The translations under genes were made by a program, and so were the position numbers. A DNA stretch of 64,000 nt from Motilibacter peucedani (GTDB taxonomy: Bacteria; Actinomycetota; Actinomycetes; Motilibacterales; Motilibacteraceae): NCBI RefSeq assembly GCF_003634695.1, contig NZ_RBWV01000001.1, positions 62,001-126,000 of the forward strand. The letters are read 5' to 3'. This document shows positions 42,450 through 51,820 of this stretch, in pieces. The notes under the pieces were generated by a model that saw only the letters and a list, made by a program, of their open reading frames with translations, made no database searches and was not told where the DNA came from. The number at the start of each line of letters is the position of its first letter. Position 1 is the first letter of the stretch.

Positions 42450-43930
42450 GCCTGGAGAGGGCCTACCGCCTGCTGCTGCTCAGCTTCCCGCCTGCCAGCC
42501 TGCGCGACGGCGGCGAGGAGGAGGACCTCAGCGTCCTGCTCGCCGCGGCACGGCCCGGCCAGGGACGTCCTGATCTCGCCGAAGCCGCGGCGCTCGTACG
42601 CTGCGGACTGGGCCTCCGCGCCCGACGAGTGCAGCGCGACCACGGGCGCTTGCCGGAGTCGCCCTGGCGTGCCTGCTCGGCATGGTCGCCGTCGCCCTCG
42701 CGGGGCAGGCGCTGGTCCTGCGCGGCCAGCTCTGGTCCGGAGCGGCAGGATCATCCATTCCGCTCCTGCCGGTCGAGCTCCCCCACCACCTCCCCGTGCC
42801 GGCACCTGTGAGCGGACACCCCAGCGGCCCGGCGATCGCCGCCTACGCATCGGGCGACGAGTGGGAGGACTACGAGGTGCTGGTCTCGGCCTACGGCAGG
42901 ACGCTTCGGAGATCGAAGCCAGGCCTGCTCTCACCGCACGGTCGCTACCTCGCGTACGTCGAGCCGCCGGACCACGGCGTGCCCTACGTAGGGCCGGTGC
43001 TCCTGCACGTGCTCGACCTGGTCACGGGCAAGACCCGCACGATCAGCGCGGCACAGCTCTCGAGTTCCGCCGACGTGCTCGACTGGAGCGGCGACGAGAC
43101 GCGCCTCGTGGTCTTCGCGGGAGGAGGTCTCCGTGTGGTCGACATGGCCCACGACTCCCTCGGTCCGCTCATCGCGGGCGAGACAGCCGCGCTCTCGCGC
43201 TCGTCCGACTTGGCCGTGCAGGTCGGCGCGGAGGTCGACCTCTACCGCGGTGGCGCGCTGGTGCACCGCTTGCCCGTCCCGCCCGGGCTGGCGCTCGCCA
43301 GGTCGGGCTGGTCGCCGGGCGGGCGACGGCTCGTTCTCACCCGCCCGCAGTCCGATCGCACCGGCGTCGCCGCCGTGCTGGACGTGCGGTCCGGAGCGGT
43401 GACACCGCTGCACGGCGGTGAAGCCGTCGCCTGGCGCAGTCCCTCCAGCCTGGTGACGCGGACGTGGCAAGGGGGCCGGCCGGTGCTCGCTGCCCTCGAC
43501 ACGGACACCGGCCACTCCTCAACGCTCGCTGCCGCACCGGCCGCCGCAGGCTCGATCCAGCTGGCCGGTGAGCTGCTGCCTTCGGCCGTCGTGGACCGAC
43601 CGGACCGGACGCCTGGACAGAGGGCCGGTGTCGTGGCTCTCCTGGCTTGCGCTCGGCAGCCCCACCGCCCTCGTGCTGCTCCTCGCAGCCCTGCTCCCAG
43701 TGCCCACGTCCGCGCGCCGGCGGCGCACACCCCAGCAGCGCCAGGCGACCACGGGGTGGGCTGTGCTGGGTGTGCTGACGCTGATGGTCGTGGTGCCGCT
43801 GTACGCCTTTGTCACCGTGGGCACCGGACCGGACGTCCATCTGCTGCACCTCGCGGCCCTCCTCGTGTGCGCCGCCGCAGCGATGGCGACACGCAGCCTC
43901 CGGTTGGCCGGGAGTCGCCGGATCTCCTGA
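42446..43930 (+). pseudogene. Frameshifted membrane protein gene downstream of padR
   Basis: The reading frame changes twice. The start (ATG 42446, SLERAYRLLLLSFPPASLRDGGEE) reads in one frame to about 42640. The middle, from about 42650 to about 43600, reads one frame back: a membrane helix ALAGVALACLLGMVAVALAGQ, then a 280-residue WD/TolB-like beta domain with LDWSGDETRLVVF and RSGWSPGGRRLVLTRP. The end returns to the first frame: SWLSWLALGSPTALVLLLAALLPVP and two more helices to the stop at 43930. The two shifts cancel, giving a would-be product of 495 codons. Two sequencing errors are as likely as a true pseudogene. Confidence 0.7.
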
Positions 43931-43937
43931 CCTGACC

Positions 43938-44843
43938 TCAGACGGCTGCGGTCGCGAAGTAGCTGCCCGCATGGAGGTCCTCGAGCAGGGTCGGCCCGGA
44001 GGGCGTCCACCCGAGCCGCTGCTGGGTGAGGACGCTCGAGGCCGCCATGTCGCCGGCGAAGAAGGCGCCGATCCACCCGAAGTGGTCGGCGGCCGCCTCG
44101 GGGGCGACGCTCTCGACCGGCAGACCGAGCCCACGGCCGATGGCCTCGGCGATGGTGCGTGCGGTCACGCCCTCCTCGGCGACGGCGTGGACGACGGAGG
44201 GGGCCGACGGGTCCTCGAGCGCCAGGCGTACGAGCCGGGCCGCGTCATCGCGGTGCACGGCCGGCCAGCGGTTCGAGCCGTCGCCGACATAGGCCGAGGT
44301 TCCCTGCTCCCGGGCGACCGCGACCAGCCGCGCGACGAAGCCGTGGTCGCCGGCACCGTGCACCGTCGGGGCGAAGCGCACGGCCACCGGGCGGATGCCG
44401 CGCTCGGCGTACGACAGGGCGAGCGCCTCGGCGCCGCCGCGCGGCGCCTGCGGGCCGGAGAAGGGCGACGCGTCCTCCTCGGTCACGACGCCGCCCGGGC
44501 ACAGGAGGGCGACGCCTGCCGCGAGCAGGAGCGGGCGCCCCGTGCCCTCCAGCACGTCTCCGAAGGCCTCGACCGCGGCCCGCTCGGTACGCGCCGCGCC
44601 GGCCATGTCGGAGAAGTCGTGCTTGAAGCCCAGGTGGACGACCGCGTCGGCCGCGGCGGCGCCTGCACGCAGGCTCTCGACGTCGTCCAGGCTGCCGCGG
44701 TGGGCCTCGAGACCCCGGTCCTGGAGCGTCTGCGCCGCCTGCTCCGATCGGGCGAGGCCCAGCACGGAGTGGCCGGCGGCCTGCAGCTCGGCCGAGACGG
44801 CAGAGCCGATCCATCCCGACGCACCGGTGACGAAGACGCGCAT
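43938..44843 (-). CDS. NAD(P)-dependent epimerase/dehydratase-like SDR
   Basis: A 301-residue extended SDR. The Rossmann loop is FVTGASGWIGSAV (4-16). The catalytic Tyr region is atypical: ALALSYAERGIRPVAVRFAPTVHG replaces the standard YxxxK, as in atypical SDRs. It is probably a reductase or NAD(P)-binding sensor of unknown substrate. The ATG lies about 45 bases downstream of a TAGCGT box. It diverges from a TetR gene, with two operator-like palindromes between. Confidence 0.85.
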   Translation of the reverse strand: MRVFVTGASGWIGSAVSAELQAAGHSVLGLARSEQAAQTLQDRGLEAHRGSLDDVESLRAGAAAADAVVHLGFKHDFSDMAGAARTERAAVEAFGDVLEGTGRPLLLAAGVALLCPGGVVTEEDASPFSGPQAPRGGAEALALSYAERGIRPVAVRFAPTVHGAGDHGFVARLVAVAREQGTSAYVGDGSNRWPAVHRDDAARLVRLALEDPSAPSVVHAVAEEGVTARTIAEAIGRGLGLPVESVAPEAAADHFGWIGAFFAGDMAASSVLTQQRLGWTPSGPTLLEDLHAGSYFATAAV

Positions 44844-44875
44844 GCAGACCTCCTGAAGACGTGCGCCCGACGGTG

Positions 44876-44925
44876 ATGTCAGTCGCTGTCATGAGACGCT
44901 AGCACCGGATGTCAGCCTCTGTCAT
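44876..44925. promoter_or_regulatory. Two 17-base operator copies between the SDR and TetR genes
   Basis: ATGTCAGTCGCTGTCAT (44876-44892) and ATGTCAGCCTCTGTCAT (44909-44925) are near-identical imperfect palindromes of the form ATGNCAG-N3-CTGNCAT. They sit 33 bases apart, flank the TAGCGT box of the SDR gene (44896-44901, minus) and end just before the TAGGAT box of the TetR gene (44929-44934). Confidence 0.72.
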
Positions 44926-44940
44926 CACTAGGATGGCGGC

Positions 44941-45501
44941 GTGGTCAGATGGGAGCCCGACGCCAAGGGCCGCCTCGTGGGGGCAGCGCTCGAGCTGTTC
45001 GCCGACGGCGGCTTCGAGAGCACGACCGTGGCCCAGCTGGCCGACCGTGCCGGCGTGACCGAGCGCACCTTCTTCCGCCACTTCGCCGACAAGCGCGAAG
45101 TGCTGTTCGACGGATCCGCGGCCCTGCAGGACGAGGTCCTCGCTGCCATCGCGTCGGCGGCCCCGGACCTGTCCGCCGTGGACGTCGTGGCCGGCGCCTT
45201 CCGAGCAACAGCGCCCTTCCTCGAGCGGCGACGCGAGTTCGCGGGCCAGCGCTCAGCGGTCATCGCCGGCAACCCGGGCCTCCTCGAGCGCGAGCTGCTC
45301 AAGATGACTGCGCTGGTGGAGGCCTCTGCCGGGGCGCTGCGGGAGCGCGGCGTGCCCGAGCCCGCCGCCACGCTCGCGGCCGAGGCCGGCGTGCTGGCCT
45401 TCCGACTCGGCTTCGCCCAGTGGGTCACCGACACCTCACGCCCGCTCGCCGACTGCATCGCCGCGACGCTGGCCGACCTCAAGGTCGTCGCCGCCGGCTG
45501 A
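44941..45501 (+). CDS. TetR family transcriptional regulator
   Basis: A 186-residue TetR protein. The HTH is FESTTVAQLADRAGVTERTFFRHFADKREVLF (about 24-55), and the ligand-binding helices follow. The GTG at 44941 lies six bases after TAGGAT (leaderless). Operator-like palindromes precede it, so it probably represses itself and the divergent SDR. Its ligand may be the substrate or product of that enzyme. Confidence 0.92.
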   Translation: MVRWEPDAKGRLVGAALELFADGGFESTTVAQLADRAGVTERTFFRHFADKREVLFDGSAALQDEVLAAIASAAPDLSAVDVVAGAFRATAPFLERRREFAGQRSAVIAGNPGLLERELLKMTALVEASAGALRERGVPEPAATLAAEAGVLAFRLGFAQWVTDTSRPLADCIAATLADLKVVAAG

Positions 45502-45622
45502 CTCCCGGGCACGCCGGAAGGGCTGCTCCGAGTCCCCACGACGTTCACCTCGCGTTCGCCCCGACGATCCGCCGGCTGGCTAGCGTCGCGGCATCGACTG
45601 CGCCTAGGCCGAAAGGGCTGCC

Positions 45623-47722
45623 ATGTCCACGACGGACCGCCGTACCTTCCTCAAGATGCTGGGAGTGCCGGCCCTCTCGGCCGCACTGCCCGTCGACCTG
45701 TCGAAGGCCTTGTCCATCAAGGCCCACGACCGCACCCGCAGCATCGAGGACGTCGAGCACGTCGTCTTCCTCATGCAGGAGAACCGGTCCTTCGACCACT
45801 ACTTCGGCACGCTGCGTGGAGTGCGGGGGTTCGCCGACCCGCGGGTCGTTCGTCTGCCTTCGGGAAGGTCGGCGTGGCACCAGCCGGACGGTGCTGGCGA
45901 GCTGCTGCCGTTCCGTCCGCCCGTGCAGGACCTGGGCACGACCTTCCTGCCCGACCCGCCGCACGGCTGGAACGACACCCACGCCGCCTGGAACGGCGGG
46001 CGGCACGACGCGTTCGTCCCCAACAAGGGCGTGTCGTCCATGACGTACCACACGCGCGAGGACCTGCCCTGGCAGTACGCGCTCGCTGACGCGTTCACGG
46101 TGTGCGACAACTACCGCTGCTCGCTCCTCGGCCCGACCGACCCGAACCGCTACCACATGTGGACCGGCTGGGTCGGCAACGACGGCAGCGGCGGCGGACC
46201 CGTCATCACCAACGCCGAGGCGGGCTACGACTGGTCGACCTATCCCGAGAGGCTGCAGCAGGCGGGCGTCTCGTGGAAGGTCTACCAGGACGTCGGCGAC
46301 GGGCTCGACTCCGCCGGGTTCTGGGGCTGGACCAGCGACCCCTTCATCGGCAACTACGGCGACAACTCGCTGCTCTACTTCCACCAGTACCAGGACGCCG
46401 CACCCGGCTCGCCGTTGGCCGACCGGGCGAAGACGGGGACCGAGGTCAAGGCGCAGGGACGCGACCCCGAGCGCCTGCTCGACCAGTTCCGAGCTGACGT
46501 ACGCGCCGGGCGCCTCCCGCAGGTCTCCTGGCTCGTGCCGCCGGAGGCCTACTCGGAGCACCCGAACTGGGCGCCCGACTTCGGCGCGTGGTACGTCTCG
46601 CAGGTCATCGACATCCTGGCCTCGAACCCCGAGGTGTGGAGCAAGATGGCGCTCTTCATCACCTACGACGAAGAGGGCGGCTTCTTCGACCACATGGTGC
46701 CACCCACTCCGCCGACGTCGGCTGCTGATGGGCTGTCCACCGTGGCGACCACGAACGAGGTCTTCGGTGGTAGCACCGACCACCCGGCTGGTCCCTACGG
46801 CCTCGGCATGCGCGTCCCGATGATCGTCGTGTCGCCGTGGACGCGTGGCGGCTGGGTGAACTCGGAACTCTTCGACCACACGTCGCTGATCCAGTTCCTC
46901 GAGAGGCGGTTCGGCCGCGGCGGTACGCTGCGCGAGAGCAACATCACGCCGTGGCGGCGGGCGGTCACCGGCGATCTGACCAGCGCCTTCGACTTCCGCT
47001 CGCCCAACCGGTCGTCTGTGCCGGAGTTGCCGGGCACCGCCTCGTTCAAGCCTCGGGACCTCACGCGGCAGCCGGACGAGGTGCTCGTGGCGCCCGCCGC
47101 TGCGGACGTGCCGGCTCAGGAGCGAGGCGTTCGACCGGCCCGTGCTCTGCCCTACGAGCTGCACGCCGACGGCTCGGTCCTGGCCAGCAGGCTGCACCTG
47201 GCGTTCGCCAACACCGGGGAGGCGGCGGCCGTCCTCCAGCTGCGGAGCGCCGACCCCGGCGCGGCCCCCCGCACCTACACCGTCGGTGCAGGTCATGAGC
47301 TGGCTGACACCATCGCCGTGGCGGGGCCGGTCTACGACTACGAGATCCACGGTCCCAACGGGTTCTTCCGCGGCCTGCGCGGAGGCACGAGCGCCGGGTG
47401 CGTCGACGTCGGCGTGACCACGACGTACCACCACCAGAGGATCCAGCTCGCGCTGACCAACAACGGGGACGCCAAGGTCGACGTGACGGTGCACGAGCGC
47501 TACAGCGGCGAGACGACGACCCTGTCGGTGCAGCCGCGGGTGACCCGCTCGCGTTCCTGGTCGCTGCACGACAGCGGGGGATGGTACGAGTTGACCGTCA
47601 TCGCTGCTCAGGACGACGGCTTCGTGCGCGTCTACGCCGGGCACCTGGAGAACGGGCGTGACAGCATCACCGACCCGCTCATGGGCGGGCTGCTCGACTC
47701 CGCGGCACCCGTCCGGGCCTGA
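45623..47722 (+). CDS. plcC: Tat-exported phosphocholine-specific phospholipase C
   Basis: A 699-residue phosphoesterase of the phospholipase C/acid phosphatase family. The N-terminus has a Tat motif DRRTFLKML (5-13) and a short hydrophobic stretch. The catalytic domain has QENRSFDHYFGTLRGVRGF (metal site), the segment RYHMWTGW, and TYDEEGGFFDHMVPP. Two C-terminal beta modules (about 500-600 and 610-690) match the DUF756 pair of phosphocholine-specific enzymes. The ATG has GAAAGGG upstream. It cleaves phosphatidylcholine or sphingomyelin in characterised members; here it may serve phosphate acquisition. A TAGCGT box lies 35-40 bases upstream. Confidence 0.88.
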   Translation: MSTTDRRTFLKMLGVPALSAALPVDLSKALSIKAHDRTRSIEDVEHVVFLMQENRSFDHYFGTLRGVRGFADPRVVRLPSGRSAWHQPDGAGELLPFRPPVQDLGTTFLPDPPHGWNDTHAAWNGGRHDAFVPNKGVSSMTYHTREDLPWQYALADAFTVCDNYRCSLLGPTDPNRYHMWTGWVGNDGSGGGPVITNAEAGYDWSTYPERLQQAGVSWKVYQDVGDGLDSAGFWGWTSDPFIGNYGDNSLLYFHQYQDAAPGSPLADRAKTGTEVKAQGRDPERLLDQFRADVRAGRLPQVSWLVPPEAYSEHPNWAPDFGAWYVSQVIDILASNPEVWSKMALFITYDEEGGFFDHMVPPTPPTSAADGLSTVATTNEVFGGSTDHPAGPYGLGMRVPMIVVSPWTRGGWVNSELFDHTSLIQFLERRFGRGGTLRESNITPWRRAVTGDLTSAFDFRSPNRSSVPELPGTASFKPRDLTRQPDEVLVAPAAADVPAQERGVRPARALPYELHADGSVLASRLHLAFANTGEAAAVLQLRSADPGAAPRTYTVGAGHELADTIAVAGPVYDYEIHGPNGFFRGLRGGTSAGCVDVGVTTTYHHQRIQLALTNNGDAKVDVTVHERYSGETTTLSVQPRVTRSRSWSLHDSGGWYELTVIAAQDDGFVRVYAGHLENGRDSITDPLMGGLLDSAAPVRA

Positions 47723-47759
47723 GGCGGCGGGAGGGCAGCTCAGGGCTACGGTGACGCAC

Positions 47760-48386
47760 GTGACCGATGCCTTCCAGCTTCCCGAGCTGCCCTTCGCGAC
47801 CACCGCGTCGCACCCGGAGGTGTGGAGCCGCGATGCGGGCACACAGTCGCTGACCGGGCAGGCGCTGCCGCACTCGGACTTCTACGTCAACCCGGGCGGC
47901 GACGACGCCGGCGACGCCGCGTCGATGGGCAACGCGGCCACTCTGCTCGGCACGCCGCCGGAGGGTGACTTCCAGCTCAGCGCGCGCGTCACCGTCGATT
48001 TCCGCTCGCAGTACGACGCGGGCGTCCTCATGGTGTGGGGCCACGAGACCGAGTGGGCGAAGCTCTGCTTCGAGTTCTCGCCCGCCGGTGACCCGATGGT
48101 CGTCAGCGTCGTCACCCAGGGCGTCTCCGACGACGCGAACGCCTTCGTCGTGCCCGGGCGCACGGTCGGGCTGCGCATCTCCCGCACCGGCCGCGTCTAC
48201 GCGTTCCACGCCGCGACCGACGGCTCCACCTGGCAGCTCGTCCGCGTCTTCCGCCTCGGCGACGGCTCGCCGGGCCACCGGGTCGGCTTCGAGGTGCAGT
48301 CGCCCACCGGCGAGGGCTGCGCCGTGCGCTTCGAGCAGGTCTCGTTCCGGCAGGAGCGGCTCGCCGACCTCAGGGACGGGAGCTGA
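47760..48386 (+). CDS. DUF1349 family protein
   Basis: A 208-residue beta-sandwich protein of the DUF1349 (concanavalin-like) family. Typical segments are DFYVNPGG near the start, QYDAGVLMVWGHETEWAKLCFEFS and a C-terminal GFEVQSPTGEGC. Some relatives bind sugars, but no function is proven. No signal peptide. The GTG at 47760 follows TACGGT by seven bases (leaderless). Its end overlaps the convergent ACT gene by 17 bases. Confidence 0.88.
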   Translation: MTDAFQLPELPFATTASHPEVWSRDAGTQSLTGQALPHSDFYVNPGGDDAGDAASMGNAATLLGTPPEGDFQLSARVTVDFRSQYDAGVLMVWGHETEWAKLCFEFSPAGDPMVVSVVTQGVSDDANAFVVPGRTVGLRISRTGRVYAFHAATDGSTWQLVRVFRLGDGSPGHRVGFEVQSPTGEGCAVRFEQVSFRQERLADLRDGS

Positions 48387-48993
48387 CCGCTGGACCGCAC
48401 CCCTGCGTACCCGGCTCCTCGACGTCCGCGAGCGCGGCGAGCGCGACCGCCCTCGACCGCTCGGCGGGGGTGAACGGCTCACCCGGCCGCTGCAGCAGCA
48501 GGGGCCCCGCCCCTGCGGAGCGGACCAGCATGGTGTCGACGAGGACGCCGTCGGCGTCGTCGCTCGCCGGCTCGTCCAGCGGGGTCGCCACGTGCGCGCG
48601 GAGCAGCTCGGCGAGCACGGCCGGGAGCGAGCCGGGGTCGCGGGCCAGCCGGCCGGCCAGCCGGAGCACGCGCGTCGGCTCGTCGACGTAGTCGTGCAGG
48701 TCGCCCGGCCACACCGACGCACCGCGCCCACCCGCGAGCTCGGCGGCGCGCAGCAGCAGGGCAGGGTCGGCGCCGACGGGCAGAGCGAGCAGCAGCTCGT
48801 CGACGGCGCCGCCCGCGGGCAGCGGGTGGACCGCCACCGTGAGGATGTTCGCCCGCGCCCGGGAGAGCGTCATGGCGAGCGCCGCCAGCCGGCCGCGCGA
48901 GTCGTCGACCTCCACCCGCAGGCGCCAGAGCGAGGGCTGGAGGTCGAGCGACGGTGCTGCTGTCTTCACCGCACCAGTAGGCACCGTCACCAT
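48370..48993 (-). CDS. ACT domain protein
   Basis: A 207-residue protein. The N-terminal half has an ACT domain (about 22-90): LWRLRVEVDDSRGRLAALAMTLSRARANIL, typical of small-ligand (often amino acid) sensing. The second half is helical with no clear family. It might be a stand-alone sensor. The ATG at 48993 (followed by GTG) is upstream of the ScyD-like gene in divergent orientation. An ACATAT hexamer lies seven bases upstream. The 3' end overlaps the DUF1349 gene. Confidence 0.72.
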   Translation of the reverse strand: MVTVPTGAVKTAAPSLDLQPSLWRLRVEVDDSRGRLAALAMTLSRARANILTVAVHPLPAGGAVDELLLALPVGADPALLLRAAELAGGRGASVWPGDLHDYVDEPTRVLRLAGRLARDPGSLPAVLAELLRAHVATPLDEPASDDADGVLVDTMLVRSAGAGPLLLQRPGEPFTPAERSRAVALAALADVEEPGTQGCGPAVSSRP

Positions 48994-49144
48994 TGCGCGG
49001 ATATGTCGTAGGAGTCTCGAAGCGGTGACGGTTGCTCGGACGCAAGGTGCCCTCGGGTCCCTTCACAGCACCGGAGTTCCGCGCTACGTTCCGGCCAGCC
49101 GTCGCACGGACGGCGCACTTCCGGTCCAGGGAAGGAACAACCGG

Positions 49145-50230
49145 ATGCGAAGGACCACATCGCTCCTCACCGTCATCGGGGCAGCGGCCCTCGGCCTCTC
49201 GGGCGTCGTCGCCGCCCCGGCCCAGGCAGCCGACTCCGACGTCACCGTCATCGCCTCGGGCCTCAACGGCCCTCGAGAGCTGCAGTTCGTCAGCGGGCGC
49301 AAGCTCGTCGTCGCCGAGTCGGACAACGGCCAGATCACCGCGGTCGACAGCCGCTCCGGCAAGAAGAAGGTCCTCGCCACAGGGCTGGTGGCGCCGCAGG
49401 GCGTCGACAGCCGCGGCAGCGCCCTCTACGTCGCCGAGGGCGAGGCCTCCGGTCCCGGCGGCGAGCCGGTGCCCGGCGGCGGCGGCACCGACCTGGTCAT
49501 GGTCAAGGGCGGGCACGACCGCCAGGTCAAGGACCTGATGGCCTACGAGCTCGCCAACAACCCCGACGGGCAGGTGCAGTTCGTCGACGGCCAGCCGGTC
49601 GACGCGCTGTCGAACCCCTACTACGTGCTCGCCGACACCTCGAAGGTCCTCGTGGCCGACGCCGGCGCCAACGACGTGCTCAAGATCGACCGGCGCACCG
49701 GCCGCACCTCTGTGTGGTTCTTGCCGCCTGTCGTGACGACGGGCGCCTGCGCCGGTGCCGAGAACAACCCGGGCACCACCGGCTGCGACCCGGTGCCCAC
49801 CGGCATCGCGAAGGCGGGCGACGGCACCTACTGGGTGTCGACGCTGGGTGCCGAGGCGCCCGGAGCAGGGCGGATCTACCACGTCGACGCGGCCGGGCAC
49901 ATCATCGGGATGATCGACGGGCTCACGGCACCGACCGGTGTCGCGGTGGACGGCGCCGGCTCGGTCTACGTGTCCGACCTGCTGTTCGGCGCACCGGAGG
50001 GCGACGGCCCGCCGCCGCCCGACTTCGACCCCTCGAAGGTCGGCCGGATCCTCAAGTTCGCCGCCGACGGCACGCCCATGGGCGTCGCCCAGGTGACCAT
50101 GCCCTCGGGCCTGGTGTGGCACGACGGCGCGCTGTACGCGTCGGCCTGGTCGGTGGGGATCTTCCTCGGCATCCCCGACGCGGGCCAGGTGGTGAAGGTC
50201 GGTCAGGGGGCGTTCGAGCAGATGACCTGA
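49145..50230 (+). CDS. Secreted ScyD/ScyE family beta-propeller protein
   Basis: A 361-residue exported protein of the ScyD/ScyE family, found widely in actinobacteria and named after scytonemin genes. A signal peptide covers residues 1-28 (RRTTSLLTVIG, cleavage after AQA). The rest is a six-blade propeller with NHL-like repeats: GLNGPRELQF, GLVAPQGVDS, GLTAPTGVAVD. The function is unknown. The ATG has GAAGGAA upstream. Transcription ends in a strong hairpin (50260-50296). Confidence 0.88.
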   Translation: MRRTTSLLTVIGAAALGLSGVVAAPAQAADSDVTVIASGLNGPRELQFVSGRKLVVAESDNGQITAVDSRSGKKKVLATGLVAPQGVDSRGSALYVAEGEASGPGGEPVPGGGGTDLVMVKGGHDRQVKDLMAYELANNPDGQVQFVDGQPVDALSNPYYVLADTSKVLVADAGANDVLKIDRRTGRTSVWFLPPVVTTGACAGAENNPGTTGCDPVPTGIAKAGDGTYWVSTLGAEAPGAGRIYHVDAAGHIIGMIDGLTAPTGVAVDGAGSVYVSDLLFGAPEGDGPPPPDFDPSKVGRILKFAADGTPMGVAQVTMPSGLVWHDGALYASAWSVGIFLGIPDAGQVVKVGQGAFEQMT

Positions 50231-50259
50231 GCGAACAGCTCAGCACCGGAGGGGGTGGC

Positions 50260-50296
50260 CACTGGCTCGGCCGCGGACGACGCGGCCGGGCCAGTG
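50260..50296. terminator. Bidirectional terminator between the ScyD-like gene and rluD
   Basis: Arms at 50260-50275 and 50281-50296 form a 16-base stem with a single G-U pair and a GACGA loop. It lies between convergent genes and lacks a U-tract on either side. Confidence 0.75.
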
Positions 50297-50331
50297 CTGC
50301 TGCCCGGTGGCCCCTTCGAGCCGGGAAGCCG

Positions 50332-51264
50332 TCAGGAGCCGTCGGCCCGGAGCACGTCCAGCGCGTGGGCGAGGTCCGGCGGCGGCGGCGACTCGAAGTG
50401 CACCCGCTCCCCGGTCGCGGGGTGGTCGAACGAGAGCCGGGCGGCGTGCAGCCACTGGCGGGTCAGCCCCAGCCGCGCGGCCAGCGTCGGGTCGGCGCCG
50501 TAGGTCAGGTCACCGACGCACGGGTGCTTCAGGGCGCTCATGTGGACCCGGATCTGGTGCGTCCGGCCGGTCTCGAGCTCGATGTCGAGCAGCGTCGCGG
50601 CGCGGAACGCCTCGATCGTCGAGTAGTGCGTGACGCTCTCGCGCCCCCCGGCGACCACGGCCCAGCGCCAGTCGTCCCGGGGGTGCCGGCCGATGGGCGC
50701 GTCGACCGTGCCGGTCGAGGGGTCGGGGTGGCCCTGCACGACCGCGGCGTAGCGCTTCTCGACCGTGCGGTGGCGGAACGCGTCCTTGAGCACGGTGTAG
50801 GCGTGCTCCGACTTGGCGACCACCATCAGCCCGGTGGTGCCGACGTCGAGCCGGTGGACGACGCCCTGCCGCTCGGCGGCACCGCTGGTCGAGATGCGGA
50901 AGCCGGCACCCGCGAGCCCGCCGATGACCGTGGGCCCGCTCCACCCCGGTGACGGGTGGGCCGCGACGCCCACCGGCTTGTCGACGACCACGACGTCGTC
51001 GTCGGACCACACGATGCCCATGCCCTCGACCGCGAGCGGCACGACCTCGAGCGGCGCCGGCGGCTCAGGCAGCTCCACGACGAGCGTCGCGCCCGCCGTC
51101 AGCCGCATCGACTTGAACGCCTCGGCGCCGTCGACCTGCACCGCACCCTCGGCCACCAGCTCGGCGGCCCGGGTGCGCGAGAGGCCGAACAGCCGCGCCA
51201 GGCCGGCGTCGAGCCGCTCGCCCTCGAGGCCCTCGGGCACCTCGAGCGAGCGCACGTCACTCAC
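50332..51264 (-). CDS. rluD: 23S rRNA pseudouridine synthase (RluD family)
   Basis: A 310-residue pseudouridine synthase. The S4 RNA-binding domain spans about 12-70. The catalytic Asp140 is in [11 protein letters not shown], and the C-terminal motifs RTHQIRVHM and PCVGDLTYG are present. It acts on large-subunit rRNA. The GTG at 51264 overlaps the lspA stop by eight bases, so it is coupled to lspA, as in many bacteria. Confidence 0.94.
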   Translation of the reverse strand: MSDVRSLEVPEGLEGERLDAGLARLFGLSRTRAAELVAEGAVQVDGAEAFKSMRLTAGATLVVELPEPPAPLEVVPLAVEGMGIVWSDDDVVVVDKPVGVAAHPSPGWSGPTVIGGLAGAGFRISTSGAAERQGVVHRLDVGTTGLMVVAKSEHAYTVLKDAFRHRTVEKRYAAVVQGHPDPSTGTVDAPIGRHPRDDWRWAVVAGGRESVTHYSTIEAFRAATLLDIELETGRTHQIRVHMSALKHPCVGDLTYGADPTLAARLGLTRQWLHAARLSFDHPATGERVHFESPPPPDLAHALDVLRADGS

Positions 51265-51820
51265 GCGGTGCGCCGTCCGGGTGGACGCCGCGGAAGGCCA
51301 GCAGCGCCATCAGCACCGCGGCGCAGGTGATGCCCATGTCGGCCACGTTGAAGACCGGCCAGTGCGGCAGCTCGAGGAAGTCGACGACCCGGCCCCGGAA
51401 GATGCCCGGCTCGCGGAAGACGCGGTCGGTCAGGTTGCCGATTGCACCGCCGACCAGCAGGCCGAGCGCCACCGCCCACGGGGTGCTGCGCAGGGTGCGG
51501 GCCGTGCGCGCGATGACCACGACCACGACGACCGCGATGACGCTGAACAGCACGGTCGCACCGCCGGCGATGCCGAACGCGGCGCCCGGGTTGTGGACGA
51601 GGTCCAGCTTGAGCAGGGAACCGACCAGGTGCGTGGGCGTCGGGCCGAGGTGCTCGTTCGCCAGGTGCTTGGTGACCTGGTCGACGACGTAGAGGGTGAC
51701 CGCCACGCCGAGCAGGAGCCCGACGTGGGTGCGGTTGCCGGCCGTCGTCGCAGGGGCGTGCGCGGCGTCGGTCGACGGCTCCAGCGACTCGCTCAGCGTC
51801 GCTCCTCGCGCTGCTTGCAC
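51257..51820 (-). CDS. lspA: Lipoprotein signal peptidase
   Basis: An integral membrane aspartyl peptidase that removes signal peptides from prolipoproteins after Lgt. Four membrane helices and both catalytic Asp motifs are visible: [11 protein letters not shown] and FNVADMGI. The start is uncertain. GTG at 51820 gives 187 residues and overlaps the TraR/DksA gene by 28 bases. A CTG at 51796 gives 179 residues, stands five bases after AGGAG, and overlaps the upstream stop as CTGA. I give the GTG form, but the CTG is well placed. Next GTG choices would cut into helix 1. Confidence 0.92.
   Translation of the reverse strand: MQAARGATLSESLEPSTDAAHAPATTAGNRTHVGLLLGVAVTLYVVDQVTKHLANEHLGPTPTHLVGSLLKLDLVHNPGAAFGIAGGATVLFSVIAVVVVVVIARTARTLRSTPWAVALGLLVGGAIGNLTDRVFREPGIFRGRVVDFLELPHWPVFNVADMGITCAAVLMALLAFRGVHPDGAPRE

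Noticed and set aside
42446..42811. The 121-codon frame after padR as a separate small gene
   Set aside because: After about residue 70 it becomes Ser/Pro/Arg-rich shadow sequence, while the frame one base back gives a good membrane helix. It is better read as part of a frameshifted gene.
39900..50230. A genomic island or mobile element in the accessory stretch
   Set aside because: No integrase, transposase, tRNA junction or terminal repeats are visible, and GC content and codon use look like the rest of the window.
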